A stretch of DNA of 64,000 nt from Amorphochlora amoebiformis (GCA_054601695.1 BAAHQB010000379.1:82137-146136); one strand, 5' to 3'; positions 1-36,181 are shown, counted from the stretch's first letter. The notes: generated by a model not told the origin, from the letters alone. Program-made: numbers and translations.

Positions 1-300
1 ACAGCATTATTTGAGTCAATAACAACATTACATCAGACTACATGAGTGTGTTTATTCTATCTGTGTATGTCATGCATACATCATACACAGCATTATTTGA
101 GTCAATAACAACATTACATGAGACGACATGAGTGTGTTTATTCTACATCTGTGTATGTCATGCATACATCATACACAGCATTATTTGAGTCAATAACAAC
201 ATTACATGAGACGACATGAGTGTGTTTATTCTATCTGTGTATGTCATGCATACATCATACACAGCATTATTTGAGTCAATAACAACATTACATCAGACTA
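1..300. repeat. 86-bp satellite, first block
   Basis: About 3.5 tandem copies of an 86-88 bp unit, starting at 41, 127, 215 and 301. Each contains CATGAGTGTGTTTATTCTAT, CATGCATACATCATACACAG and TTTGAGTCAATAACAACATT. Copies differ at only a few positions, so the array is young. The same unit recurs at 1311-1510 and 1790-2240. Confidence 0.93.
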
Positions 301-396
301 CATGAGTGTGTTCATTCTATCTGTGTATATCATGTACACATCATGCACAGCATTATTTGAGTCAATATCAGTGTGTTCATTCTATATCTGTGTACG

Positions 397-455
<59 letters not shown>

Positions 456-514
456 ACATTATTGAGACGATATTAGTGTCTTTATTCTATATCTGTGTAT
501 GTTATATATATATC

Positions 515-569
<55 letters not shown>

Positions 570-759
570 TATACAGCATGTGCTGTGTACGACAACAGCA
601 TTACATCACTCAACATCAATGTGTTTATTCTATATCTGCGTATGTCATGCATACCATTCCAGACAGAGACTACATTGACAAACTTAAAAAAAAAAAAAAG
701 GGATATACAAACAAAAGCGGGAGTCGAATGGAAATACAAGAATGTGAGCACCCCACACC

Positions 760-1242
760 CTAACCCTAACCCTAACACTAACCTGATGCCCTAGCACCAC
801 GCCCTAACACGACTCCCTAACCCTAACCCTAACCCTAACCCTAACCCTAACCCTAACCCTAACCCTAACCCTAACCCTAACCCTAACCCTAACCCTAACC
901 CTAACCCTAACCCTAACCCTAACCCTAACCCTAACCCTAACACTAACACTAACCCCCCACCCTAACCCTAACCCTAACCCTAACACTAACCCCCCTCCCT
1001 AAACCTAACCCTAACGATAACCCCCCACCTAACCCTAACCCTAACACTAACCCCCCACCCTAACCCTAACCCTAACACTAAACCCCCCACCCTAACCCTA
1101 ATCCTAACACTAACCCCCCACCCTAACCCTAACCCTAACACTAACCCCCCACCCTAACCCTAACCCTAACACTAAAACCCCCACCCTAACCCTAACCCTA
1201 ACACTAACCCCCCACCCTAACCCTAACCCTAACCCTAACCCT
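760..1242. repeat. CCCTAA telomere-type array and its 30-bp variant
   Basis: Perfect CCCTAA repeats run from about 803 to 935. They pass into a higher-order variant of roughly 30 bp (three CCCTAA, then CACTAACCCCCCA) up to 1242. The C-rich strand is on top, as expected for a left chromosome end, but ordinary sequence lies on both sides. Confidence 0.95.
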
Positions 1243-1566
1243 AACACCCAGTGAGAAAAAAGATCAAAACCTGATTCGATATACATCTTGGCTTTAAGTC
1301 TTTCATCATACACAGCATTATTTGAGTGCCCCATTACTTGACACCATAAGGGTGTTTATTCTATCTGTGTATGTCATGCTTACATCAAACACAGTATTAT
1401 TTGAGTCATAGCAACATTACATGAGACGACATGAGTGTGTTTATTCTATATATGTATATATGAATAATATATAGCATTATATAGTCAATAACAACATTAT
1501 ATGAGACGACATGAGTGTGTATATTATATATGTATATTAATATATATATATATAAGATTATTTAAG

Positions 1567-1615
<49 letters not shown>

Positions 1616-2240
1616 TAATGCATCTCATGAAGGCTAAACCTAACACTAATATGTGTGTGTGTTTTATTGTTATGTGTATATATGTGTATGGCATATGTGT
1701 AAATATGGATATATTGTATACGAATACAAGATACTTAACGCTCATATGTGTGTGTCTTTCTTTCCTATTTGTATGCATATATACAGCATTATTTGAGTCA
1801 ATAACAACATTACATGAGACGACATGAGTGTGTTTATTCTATCTGTGTATGTCATGCATACATCATACACAGCATTATTTGAGTCAATAACAACATTACA
1901 AAAAGAGACATGAGTGTGTTTATTCTATCTGTGTATGTCATGCATACATCATACACAGCATTATTTGAGTCAATAACAACATTACATGAGACGACATGAG
2001 TGTGTTTATTCTATCTGTGTATGTCATGCATACATCATACACAGCATTATTTGAGTCAATAACAACATTACATGAGACGACATGAGTGTGTTCATTCTAT
2101 CTGTGTATGTCATGCATACATCATACACAGCATTATTTGAGTCAATAACAACATTACATGAGACGACATGAGTGTGTTTATTCTATCTGTGTATGTCATG
2201 CATACATCATACACAGCATTATTTGAGTCAATATCAGTGT
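1243..2240. repeat. Subtelomere-like block: unique tail, satellite and (TA)n
   Basis: 1250-1305 holds a short unique tail (AAAAAAGATCAAAACCTGAT, then CTTGGCTTTAAGTCTTTC). It is repeated almost exactly at 3222-3270 after the second CCCTAA array. 1311-1510 and 1790-2240 hold 86-bp satellite copies. 1618-1765 is a 150-bp segment repeated with divergence at 3528-3662. No supported gene is seen here. Confidence 0.85.
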
Positions 2241-2263
2241 GTTCATTCTATATCTGTGTACGT

Positions 2264-2317
<54 letters not shown>

Positions 2318-2364
2318 GCATGTACTAAGTCAGTATTAGTGTGTTTATTCTATATCTGTGTATG

Positions 2365-2403
<39 letters not shown>

Positions 2404-3275
2404 GCATGTGCTGTGTACGACAACAGCATTACATCACTCAACATCAATGTGTTTATTCTATATCTGCGTATGTCATGCATACCATTCCAGACAGAGACTA
2501 CATTGACAAACTTAAAAAAAAAAAAAGGGATATACAAACAAAAGCGGGAGTCGAATGGAAATACAAGAATGTGAGCACCCCACACCCTAACCGTAACCCT
2601 AACACCCCCCCCCACCCTAACCCTAACCCTAACCCTAACCCTAACCCTAACCCTAACCGTAACCCTAACCCTAACCCTAACCCTAACCCTAACCCTAACC
2701 CTAACCCTAACCCTAACCCTAACCCTAACCCTAACCCTAACCCTAACCCTAACCCTAACCCTAACCCTAACCCTAACCCTAACACTAACCCTAACCCTAA
2801 CCCTAACCCTAACCCTAACCCTAACACTAACCCCCCACCCTAACCCTAACCCTAACACTAACCCCCCACCCTAACCCTAACCCTAACCCTAACCCCCCAC
2901 CCTAACCCTCATCCTAACACTAACCCCCCACCCTAACCCTAACCCTAACACTAAACCCCCCACCCTTACCCTAACCCTAACACTAACCCCCCACCCTAAC
3001 CCTAACCCTAACACTAAAACCCCCACCCTAACCCTAACCCTAACACTAACCCCCCACCCTAACCCTAACCCTAACACTAACCCCCCACCCTAACCCTAAC
3101 CCTAACACTAACCCCCCACCCTAACCCTAACCCTAACACTAAAACCCCCACCCTAACCCTAAACCTAACACTAACCCCCCACCCTAACCCTAACCCTAAC
3201 CCTAACCCTAACACCCGGTGAGAAAAAAGATCAAAACCTGATTCGATATACATCTTGGCTTTAAGTCTTTCCACA
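2241..3275. repeat. Second copy of the (TA)n - CCCTAA - variant-array block
   Basis: This repeats the order of 360-1305: (TA)n, a segment with ATTCCAGACAGAGACTACAT and a poly-A run, CCCTAA repeats (2581-2825), the CACTAACCCCCCA variant (2826-3215), then the same unique tail. The duplicated block is about 1 kb per copy and high in identity outside the repeat-length differences. Confidence 0.9.
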
Positions 3276-3398
3276 CGAATTGGTGCATGTAGTGCCCCAT
3301 TCTCCTTGCACCTTAAGGGTTATGTGTAAGCTTACGATTAAAGAAGTCTGTCTTGACCTCAGAGCTTCTCTACGGCTACTGGTATCCTTATGTATATA

Positions 3399-3467
<69 letters not shown>

Positions 3468-3474
3468 GTATATG

Positions 3475-3525
<51 letters not shown>

Positions 3526-3666
3526 TAGTGAAGGCTAAACCTAACGGTAATGTGTGTGTGTGCTTTATTTGTATGTGTACATATGTGTATGGCGTATGTG
3601 TAAATTTGGATATATTGTATACGAATACAACATACCTAACGCTCATATGTGTGTGTGTTTTTTCCG

Positions 3667-3703
<37 letters not shown>

Positions 3704-3722
3704 ATGGCATATGTGTTGATAT

Positions 3723-3774
<52 letters not shown>

Positions 3775-3794
3775 TATATGAATAGAACATACCA
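3276..3794. other. No gene seen; (TA)n with a diverged segmental copy
   Basis: Contains a short unique stretch (3276-3395), (TA)n, the second copy of the 150-bp segment of 1618-1765 (at 3528-3662), and more (TA)n. No exon-like island with convincing splice sites was found. Confidence 0.6.
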
Positions 3795-9761
<5,967 letters not shown>

Positions 9762-9764
9762 GAG

Positions 9765-10172
9765 AGAGGTTAGGGTTAGGGTTAGGGTTAGGGTTAGGGT
9801 TAGGGGTTAGGGTTAGGGTTGGGGTTAGGGTTAGGATTAGGGTTAGGATTAGGGTTAGGGTTAGGGTTAGGGTTAGGGTTAGGGTTTACGCTTGGTTCAA
9901 GGTTCAGGCTAGGATTAAGGTTAGGGTTAAGGTTAGGGTTAGGGTTAGGGTTAGGTAGATTAAGTTCAGGACCAGCGTAGGGTTATGGTTAGGGTTATAA
10001 TTGGGTTAACCCTAGCGTTCCCCCAAACCTTAACGGTAACCCTAAAAATCACTCCAAGCCTAACAATGATGAATCCTAACCTAGCCCTAACCCTAACCCT
10101 AACCCTAACCCTAACCCTAGCCCTAATCCTAACCCTAACCCTAACCCTAACCCCAAGCTCAGTCTAGACCTT
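9765..10172. repeat. Intergenic TTAGGG tract turning into CCCTAA
   Basis: TTAGGG repeats at 9768-9960 with single-base variants, then CCCTAA at 10080-10155. This gives an inverted arrangement between the stop of the EF-hand gene (10173) and the start of the next gene (9761). A second TTAGGG run (10264-10335) and a third (10461-10520) lie in introns of the EF-hand gene. Confidence 0.9.
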
Positions 10173-15831
<5,659 letters not shown>

Positions 15832-15943
15832 AAAGCCTCAGGGCTAGAGGGTATGGCTAGGGTTGGGTTAGGGTTAGGGTTAGGGTTAGGGTTAGGGTTA
15901 GGTTTAGGGTTAGGGTTAGGGTTAGGGTTAGCTCGAACTGTCG
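15832..15943. other. Intergenic, 112 bp, TTAGGG repeats
   Basis: The whole space between the EF-hand gene start and the stop of the next minus-strand gene is largely TTAGGG repeat (15866-15930). Confidence 0.7.
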
Positions 15944-19157
<3,214 letters not shown>

Positions 19158-19159
19158 TG

Positions 19160-19225
19160 TTGGGTTGAGGGTTAGGGTTAGGGTTAGGGTTAGGGTTAGG
19201 GTTAGGGTTAGGGTTAGGGTGAGGG

Positions 19226-19257
<32 letters not shown>

Positions 19258-19258
19258 C
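19160..19258. repeat. Intergenic TTAGGG tract
   Basis: About 90 bp of TTAGGG repeats between the possible start of the gene at 15944-19157 and the last recognised exon of the ankyrin gene. Confidence 0.9.
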
Positions 19259-19269
19259 TGGGTACGTAC

Positions 19270-22734
<3,465 letters not shown>

Positions 22735-22764
22735 CCGAGCTCCAACCTCCAGGGCGGATGTGTG

Positions 22765-23160
22765 ACAGTCTATCAAGTCACGCGTGATATGAGGACAAGT
22801 CACGCGTAATATGAGGACAAGTCACGCGTGATACTCCCCGCGATGTGCGGGGAATTTTGCCTTTATCACACCGTGACCCACCTGCGTGCAGGCCAGATAT
22901 GTGACACTCTACTAAGTCACGCGTGATATTAGGTTTGATCACGCATAATACTCCCCGTAATGTCACCTGTTGATGCAGGCCAGGGCAGATAATGTGACAC
23001 TGGATAAAGTCACGCGTAATATTAGGTCGGGTCACGCAGATATGTGACACTCTATCAAGTCACGCGTGATATTAGGTCAGGTCATGCGTGATATTCCCCG
23101 TGATGTGCGGTGATTCCTGCCTTCATCACACCGTGACCCACCTGCTCAGGCCAGCGGACA
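22765..23160. promoter_or_regulatory. Palindromic TCACGCGTGA repeats upstream of the ankyrin gene
   Basis: AAGTCACGCGTGATAT or a close variant occurs at about 22777, 22799, 22820, 22916, 23010 and 23059. The core TCACGCGTGA is a perfect 10-bp palindrome holding ACGCGT. The block also holds a longer duplicated segment (22836-22893 and 23096-23153) with ATCACACCGTGACCCACCTG. It sits immediately upstream of the signal-peptide start at 22734. It could be a cluster of transcription-factor sites or simply a satellite. Confidence 0.55.
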
Positions 23161-23619
23161 TCCGCAAGTATAGAGCCAAGTTCGAAGGTCCAGAACCACT
23201 ACTTCTCCCATAAAAAGCATATGTACAGCGGAAGAGCATGAGACTACCTACTTAAAAGCGCAGCCAAGACAACGGCTTTGCAGTGGCGCCTGGGACATTA
23301 GAGAAATAGCTGGCTGACTAAGTTCCATGAACAACAGTTATAATTTGAATTCGCTGAGACCGTGTTAATGCGCTAACTTCTAGTAGATATCTCAGATATA
23401 ATTTATATTAATATGCTAGTATGGATAGTGCGTAAGACGGAGAGTCCGAGTACTGTGCTAGAGTGTAACAAGAGTATCTAGATCTAGTAGATATATCTAG
23501 TATATGCTTATTACTAGATATGACTTGTATGAAAACAAACTTTCATATTTGTTATATCAAAATCAAGTGTATGTATATACTCTAGCTAGCTAGATACTAT
23601 ATAAATATAAATATATATA

Positions 23620-23663
<44 letters not shown>

Positions 23664-23734
23664 TCTAGAATATATATCTACTAGATCTAGATATATATAT
23701 ATATATATATAATATATTATATAATATTATCTAG

Positions 23735-23771
<37 letters not shown>

Positions 23772-24109
23772 TGCGCATATCTAGCACATAGTACTACTGT
23801 ACTACTACATACATATATTAATTCTAATTTTATAATCTTAATAGACAATATTCTTAATGAAATCAACTAGGCAGTTTTCTAATTAACGCGTGAACGTTGC
23901 CCGTGATACCTGACTATTATAATCAGATATACCATTCTAGAATAATCGAGCGACTCCAAAGACTTCTCCGATCCATTACGTCCAGACCAAGCACGAGTAG
24001 ATTCAGTTGTTTGTACATATAGCCTTCTTCAGGAGCCGAAGAACGTGTAAAGACGCGGAAGAGGGCTGGTGCTCAAGCAGCCTTGAGCATTCAACTCTGA
24101 ATCTTTTTC
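23161..24109. other. Intergenic, AT-rich with CTAG/TCTAGATCTAG clusters
   Basis: No exon-like island was seen. 23160-23400 is ordinary unique sequence. 23360-23800 is rich in CTAG and TCTAGA words and (TA)n, resembling the region at 34.1-35.0 kb. Confidence 0.6.
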
Positions 24110-28584
<4,475 letters not shown>

Positions 28585-28873
28585 GCTCCCTCTGTCTGCC
28601 CAGACGACACCGACGAGAACGGTTTAGACGACTCGGAAGGTGTCGCCACAGAGAATCTCGGGCCGAAGAATTTAAGATTACGGTTAAATTTTGGTCCGGG
28701 GATTTTAGGAGGATAACAAATCGGCATCGGCGCCCAAGCAGCGTGACGAGACATTCCGTCACGAGGGGTAGGGTCCCGCGTTTCGCGCCAACGAGCACGA
28801 AGATCCGCTGTCTAGTCTCCCTCCTCAAGCACACAACTCTTCTCGCGTTTTCCATTTTGAGGCAGCTGAAGTT
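28585..28873. promoter_or_regulatory. Divergent promoter between the PH-RCC1-WW gene and B9D1
   Basis: 289 bp between two ATG codons on opposite strands, free of (TA)n. It contains CGTGACG (28742-28748) and its inverted repeat CGTCACG (28757-28763) separated by 8 bp, which are CRE-like half sites. It also has TTTCGCGC at 28781-28788, matching the E2F consensus. Assignment of factors is inference. Confidence 0.5.
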
Positions 28874-30229
<1,356 letters not shown>

Positions 30230-30281
30230 ACTCATTTCTTTGTATATGTATATGTATACATATATATATATATATATATAC

Positions 30282-30331
<50 letters not shown>

Positions 30332-30332
30332 A

Positions 30333-30464
<132 letters not shown>

Positions 30465-30467
30465 TAC

Positions 30468-30554
<87 letters not shown>

Positions 30555-30627
30555 ATATACATGCACATTCGTTTCCACTCAATATGTATACATTACATGT
30601 ATAATATATATAGAAATACATATAATT

Positions 30628-30667
<40 letters not shown>

Positions 30668-30739
30668 CATATACATATATATATATATATACAATATATA
30701 TATATATATATATATACATGCATATTCGTTTCCACTCAC

Positions 30740-30910
30740 CTCAGCGCCCCTCCTCCCAGACAGCACCACGCATTACTCACTCCAGCCAGTACAATAACCC
30801 TAACACTCAAAAAAAAAACCTTAACCCTAATCCTATCCCTAACAAATCCTGGATTTAACCCTCCTACCAATAGCTTCTTAACTATATTCTGAAGAATATG
30901 AGAGGTGATC
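30740..30910 (-). CDS. Two exon-like segments of an unrecognised gene
   Basis: On the minus strand, 30910-30868 reads [14 protein letters not shown] with an acceptor (TTTATTTAG) and a GTAGGA donor. 30799-30740 reads [19 protein letters not shown] with a pyrimidine-rich acceptor and a strong GTGAGT donor. Their phases do not join directly, so at least one exon is missing or one call is wrong. A short copy of the donor side (GAGTGGAAACGAATGTGCAT) lies downstream at about 30590-30562. Confidence 0.25.
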
Positions 30911-30919
30911 CTAAATAAA

Positions 30920-31475
30920 CTATCCCGACGTATATAATTTTCAAATCTGAAAGAAAAGAAAATATCGCCTTATTCGCCTGACAAAACCCTCCGGTAGACT
31001 AGATTGTGACGATCACTGAGTACAATGTATATTGTACACGTGCATATATGTACGTATATGTTGTAAATATGCGGATAATTTATCATGCTGGATATCTGTT
31101 TTGTAATTTAGCGCTAGCGTAGTGCTTCATACCTAGCCTTCATAAGCATGGTAACATTTTTTTCCTACATCATATCATTCAAAACACAGCCCAACCCCAA
31201 GGGATTTTCGTAACTCCCAACCTACTCAGTTCGACCCCAATCCATTCGTTAACCCTGCCACAAATCAAGCGGGGACAAATAGCTAATGTCCACCGTTCAT
31301 GTTAGCTCTAACATTACTACTAACTGTCAGGCCCGGCCCGCAGTTTTCTGAGGAGCGCGAGGGGGGGAGTTGGGGGAATGTTGAGCCCGCAGGGATCTCA
31401 AGTTCATTCTCCGAGCTTTAAAGAGATGACTATGAGAAGGTATTAGCAGGACTTATATGTATATATATATATATA

Positions 31476-31524
<49 letters not shown>

Positions 31525-31603
31525 ATGTGTGTGTATTTATCAAAAATATATATATATATATCATGTATATATATATATATAAATATGATATATATATACA
31601 TAC

Positions 31604-31639
<36 letters not shown>

Positions 31640-31640
31640 G
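30920..31640. other. Mostly unassigned non-repetitive sequence
   Basis: No (TA)n between 30870 and 31450. The minus strand is open at about 31406-31285 (NELEIPAGSTFPQLPPSRSS) with an AG just upstream and a TAG stop. It could be the last exon of the gene at 31687-34022, but no linking donor can be fixed. Confidence 0.35.
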
Positions 31641-31686
31641 CATGTAATCTTAGGAGGCGAGGGGATTTGAAGACAGTGTCCGGTAC

Positions 31687-31731
31687 TAGCGGCGATTTTA
31701 AGGTATACTCTTCTTCATCTTCCGACTAGAC

Positions 31732-31802
<71 letters not shown>

Positions 31803-31872
31803 AAATTGATATATATATATATATGTATAGTAGCGATTTTAAGGTATACTCTTCTTCATTTTCCGACCAGAC

Positions 31873-31912
<40 letters not shown>

Positions 31913-32047
31913 GGTATATATATATATATATATATATGTATAAATTGATATACATATATATATATACATATATATATATATATTGATATATATATATATA
32001 TGTATAGTAGGGATGTTAAGGCATACTCTTCTACATTTTCCGACTAG

Positions 32048-32109
<62 letters not shown>

Positions 32110-32187
32110 CATATATGTGTATATATGCATATGTATATATTGATACATATATGTATATATATATATACATATATATTATATACATAC

Positions 32188-32259
<72 letters not shown>

Positions 32260-32323
32260 ATATATATGTATGTATAGCAGCGATGTTAAGGTTCACTCTT
32301 CTACATTTTCCGACTAGACTACG

Positions 32324-32376
<53 letters not shown>

Positions 32377-32719
32377 TACATTATTCACATACATCCATTA
32401 TACACACACTTACGTACACATTCACAAATACACATTTACGTATAATTAATGCATACGAAAAAAACACACACACACACACAGACAGACAGAAAAGCATACA
32501 GTATACGCATACTTGTGAATATTTTCGATTTGATAGCGTCCGCTTCGCGTTGTATCTATATTCTCCATTCCCTTCAGTCTTTAAGCCCCGCGCTGAAAGA
32601 TAAGAGGGGGGGGGGGGGAGGGCGAGGGGGAGAAAAGAGGGGGGGGGCTGCGGCACGGTCAAGCGTGAGGTTTAGCGAATCTGGAGACGAGAAGAAAGAA
32701 GGTAATTAAGATATATTGT

Positions 32720-32770
<51 letters not shown>

Positions 32771-32783
32771 TATATATATATGA

Positions 32784-32816
<33 letters not shown>

Positions 32817-32885
32817 TACATATGTCTCGGCTATGCTTGGAAGATATGGGAATGTTCGAATATGTATTGTATATGAATGGATGTG

Positions 32886-32934
<49 letters not shown>

Positions 32935-32994
32935 TATATGTATATATACGTAGATATATTTTAACATATGTATGTATATATATATATACATACG

Positions 32995-33035
<41 letters not shown>

Positions 33036-33519
33036 TATATATATATATATATATATTTACACACAATATATATATATATATATATATCACAAATACATAT
33101 GTAAACATATACATAATACTTGTAATTTTGTTCACATAAACCAGCTTCCAGCGCAATCTCCGCCTTCCGCGGTGCCGTCCACCAGGTTTTAAACTATATA
33201 TCTAAGTATATAAAAACATATATGTATATATGTATATATATATATATAGATAATATATATATATATACAAACACATGCATAATGTAAAATATATATAACC
33301 CTAACCCTAACCCTAACAATACCACCACTACTACTAACCGTAGCGGCTCAGAGCCGCTAAGGTTACTACGTCGGGGACAATGATAATCCTTACTCTAACT
33401 CCGATGTTAACTGTTGTAGCGCCTTCGAGCTGCGAAGGTTAAGGTTGATAAAACGGGAGAGAATGATACAAAAAGTGGAAGGGTCGAAGATGGTATGCAA
33501 CTCATTTTGTGTCATGCGG

Positions 33520-33591
<72 letters not shown>

Positions 33592-33690
33592 ATATATATA
33601 TGTGTGTGTGTATGTGTGTGTATGTGTACATGTATGCATAGCATATATATATATGCAACTATGTGCATAGAACTCATGTGACTAGAATGC

Positions 33691-33729
<39 letters not shown>

Positions 33730-33744
33730 CTTAAACATATAATA

Positions 33745-33797
<53 letters not shown>

Positions 33798-34022
33798 TGT
33801 GTCTGTGGATATATATACATGTATTTAATTATATAGTTATAACATATATATATATATATATAGATATAAATATATATATGTATATACACACATATATATA
33901 TATATGACATAAATATATTTATATACACATACACACATATATATATATATACATAAACAATACATATATACAAGTATAGTCCATACGTATGCACCCACAT
34001 TTTCATCTAATAATGTAGCCAT
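31687..34022 (-). CDS. Multi-exon protein of unknown function (3' end open)
   Basis: Exons: 34022-33995 (MATLLDENV), 33500-33470 (AYHLRPFHF), 33429-33394 ([12 protein letters not shown]), 33193-33120 ([19 protein letters not shown]), 32680-32657 (SLNLTLD), 32592-32513 ([20 protein letters not shown]), 31725-31687 ([13 protein letters not shown]). All junctions are GT-AG and all phases agree. The intron 32656-32593 is 64 nt with long C/T runs ending CTTATCTTTCAG, a textbook acceptor. The protein has a basic Arg-rich patch followed by an acidic run, with no recognised domain. The final exon may extend or splice to the open segment near 31.3-31.4 kb. In the 33193 exon an alternative frame ([20 protein letters not shown]) is also open but breaks the phase chain. 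Confidence 0.55.
31830..32330 (-). repeat. Three upstream copies of an exon 5' end with acceptor
   Basis: The start of exon 31725-31687 (CTAG acceptor, [11 protein letters not shown]) recurs at about 31875-31833, 32052-32007 and 32325-32279, reading [22 protein letters not shown] and SENVEE then TGA. Divergence increases with distance from the parent; the last copy has a stop. All are bounded by (TA)n. Confidence 0.9.
33341..33359. repeat. Perfect inverted repeat TAGCGGCTC-A-GAGCCGCTA
   Basis: Nine-base arms with a one-base centre, followed by AGG, in an intron next to a short CCCTAA remnant (33297-33317). Possibly a cruciform or a protein site; no terminator role is implied in a nuclear genome. 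Confidence 0.7.
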
Positions 34023-34080
34023 GGACATCAAACACGGGACCGGATCCAATGGCGGCCACGATGAGAAAAAAATTCCCACT

Positions 34081-35040
34081 TAGCAGAGGCTTAATCTCAG
34101 ATTGAATGTATCGACGTGTCCCATGACAAGAATAGCAAGATAATGAGTCTCATATCTAGTCTCTAGAGTCTAGCCACGCTCCAGACACTGTAATCTAGGT
34201 AATGCGGAGATATTCGAGCGACTTTGACGTCTGTATTCTTGAATTAATTTCGATTATTAGAACTGTTGCATGCTTGAATTGGGTTAATCAAGACTGGCTT
34301 TGCGCTCTACTACTAGTACTAGCTCTACTAGTCAGTAGCTGCTCACAAAGTTCAACCTTAATCTAGTTACTAGCTCTAGAGCTAGACTAGTTCATTCATC
34401 TAGTTAATCTAGTTAATCGCCGATAAGGACAAGCTCTAGAAGCTGGTTCTAGTAGCTACATCTAGTACATCTAGTACATCTGTACATTACCTAGATTCTA
34501 GAGATTATATGAGAAGTTCTAAATCTAGTAAATGCACAAGTTCTTCGACTTAGAACTAGTATCTAGAGTGTTATATATATCATGTGTAGAAGTTCTGACA
34601 CATTCCATAATTTATATCGAAGAATTGGACTATTCTCTACTAGTATAATAGTTATAGTGCTAGTATTTGTACTAATCTAGTAATGCTAGTAATGATTGAC
34701 TCTCTAGAATCTAGTCTAGCTAGTGAATGCATGAAGTTCCTTTAATCTAGTTAATGGCAATATTCTAGATCTAGTAGATATTCTAGATTTTCCAGATTAT
34801 AGTATCGGATATGATCATTTCTAGATGATAATCGCAACAACTTAGTGCGCAAGCTCCGCAAGTTCGAGGCTCTAACGAGTCTAACTCCAGAAGCTGGCCC
34901 ATACACTGATACATGTACTCTTAATACTGCATCAGTCTGCATGTATAACCGGTACCGCGCTGGCAACTAGCTTCTGAGAGCAAGACTTGCTAGGCTAGAT
35001 AGACGTTAACTTTAACGCTAAACCTATCTGGAACTTGCTG
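34081..35040. other. Intergenic CTAG-rich sequence without (TA)n
   Basis: From about 34150 to 34985 the tetranucleotide CTAG appears dozens of times in contexts such as ATCTAGTACATCTAGTACAT, TAGTACTAGCTCTACTAG and AATCTAGTCTAGCTAG. There is little (TA)n and no supported exon. A smaller patch of the same type lies at 23360-23800. Confidence 0.75.
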
Positions 35041-35047
35041 GTTATCA

Positions 35048-35133
35048 CTAATTCTTGCCCTCCCTCGTTTCAGGTTCGATCACTGGGTTTGCTTCAGATG
35101 TTGCCTGGTATTTTATATATATATATATATTTG

Positions 35134-35169
<36 letters not shown>

Positions 35170-35221
35170 TGACAAGAATAAATATCTATTTACGTATACA
35201 TGTGTACAAAATATCTTGTGT

Positions 35222-35260
<39 letters not shown>

Positions 35261-35424
35261 GTGTGTATGATAATATACTACAATATATATGTGTATATAT
35301 ATATAAATAAATATTTATATATATATATATATATAATATCACACATACACGCATATATATTTACACAAATACATATGTAGAGACCACACGCACACACACA
35401 CACACACACAATTAATACCATAGA

Positions 35425-35464
<40 letters not shown>

Positions 35465-36050
35465 CACACATACACGCATATATATTTACACAAATACATA
35501 TGTAGAGACCAAACACACACACAACACACACACACACACACACACAATTAATACCATAGAATCATATATATATATATATATAATATCACACATACACGCA
35601 TACATATTTACACAAATACATATGTAGAGACCAAACACACACACACACACACACACACACAATTAATACCATAGAATCATATATATATATATACATATAT
35701 AATATCACACATACACACATACATATTTACACAAATACATATGTAGAGACCAAACACACACACACACACACAAAAACACACAATTAATACCATATATTTA
35801 CACAAATACATATGTAGAGACCAAGCACACACACACACACAAAAAAACACACAATTAATACCATAGAATCCCGATTGTCGACAATGCTGCTCTGTCTCAA
35901 GCCGCCGGTTCTCAGCTCCGTCGTCTCGGGGCTCACTTGGGATCCGATTTGGGCTCCGGTCTGGGTTCCGGTCTGGGTTCCGGTCTGGGTTCCGGTCTGG
36001 ATTCTAGTTTGGGTTCCGGTTTGGGTTCTAGGCTTGGATCCCGAGATCAT
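35048..36050 (-). CDS. Small Gln/Thr/Gly-repeat protein, two exons
   Basis: Exon 1 is 36050-35862, starting MISGSKPRTQTGTQTRIQTG and ending VDNRDSM before GTATTA. Exon 2 is 35104-35048, ATSEANPVIEPETREGKN and TAG. Both are phase 0, giving 81 residues. The TGTQ repeat comes from a 12-bp GGTTCCGGTCTG unit. The plus strand of the same DNA has mirrored splice signals (a very good acceptor, TCCCTCGTTTCAG, at 35073 and a GTAAGC donor at 36078) and open frames, so the opposite strand cannot be excluded. The minus strand is favoured because it gives a start, one intron and a stop with natural composition. Confidence 0.42.
35330..35862 (-). repeat. Four to five copies of an exon end, donor and (GT)n intron start
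   Basis: Unit of about 110-120 bp. On the minus strand it reads GATTCTATG, donor GTATTAATT, (GT)n, TTTGGTCTCTACATATGTAT, then (TA)n. Copies end near 35430, 35565, 35680 and 35800, and the parent junction is at 35862. They differ mainly in (GT)n and (TA)n length. Confidence 0.9.
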
Positions 36051-36181
36051 GTTGACTTTTTCGTCTGATTGTGTCGTAAGCGTTATGTATGTATCTATGT
36101 GTCATAAGAATTTTGCATGCATCTATCTACATGTATATACATATACACATACATATATATATATTATGTGTATATACGTAT

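Noticed and set aside
2358-2843. Long Pro-Asn frame on the plus strand
   Set aside because: It is a translation of CCCTAA repeats; the opposite strand gives Leu-Gly and Arg-Val frames of similar length for the same reason.
32820-32900. Plus-strand start [20 protein letters not shown] with a GTATGT donor
   Set aside because: No second exon could be joined, and it lies in an intron of a well-supported minus-strand chain. Kept only as a note.
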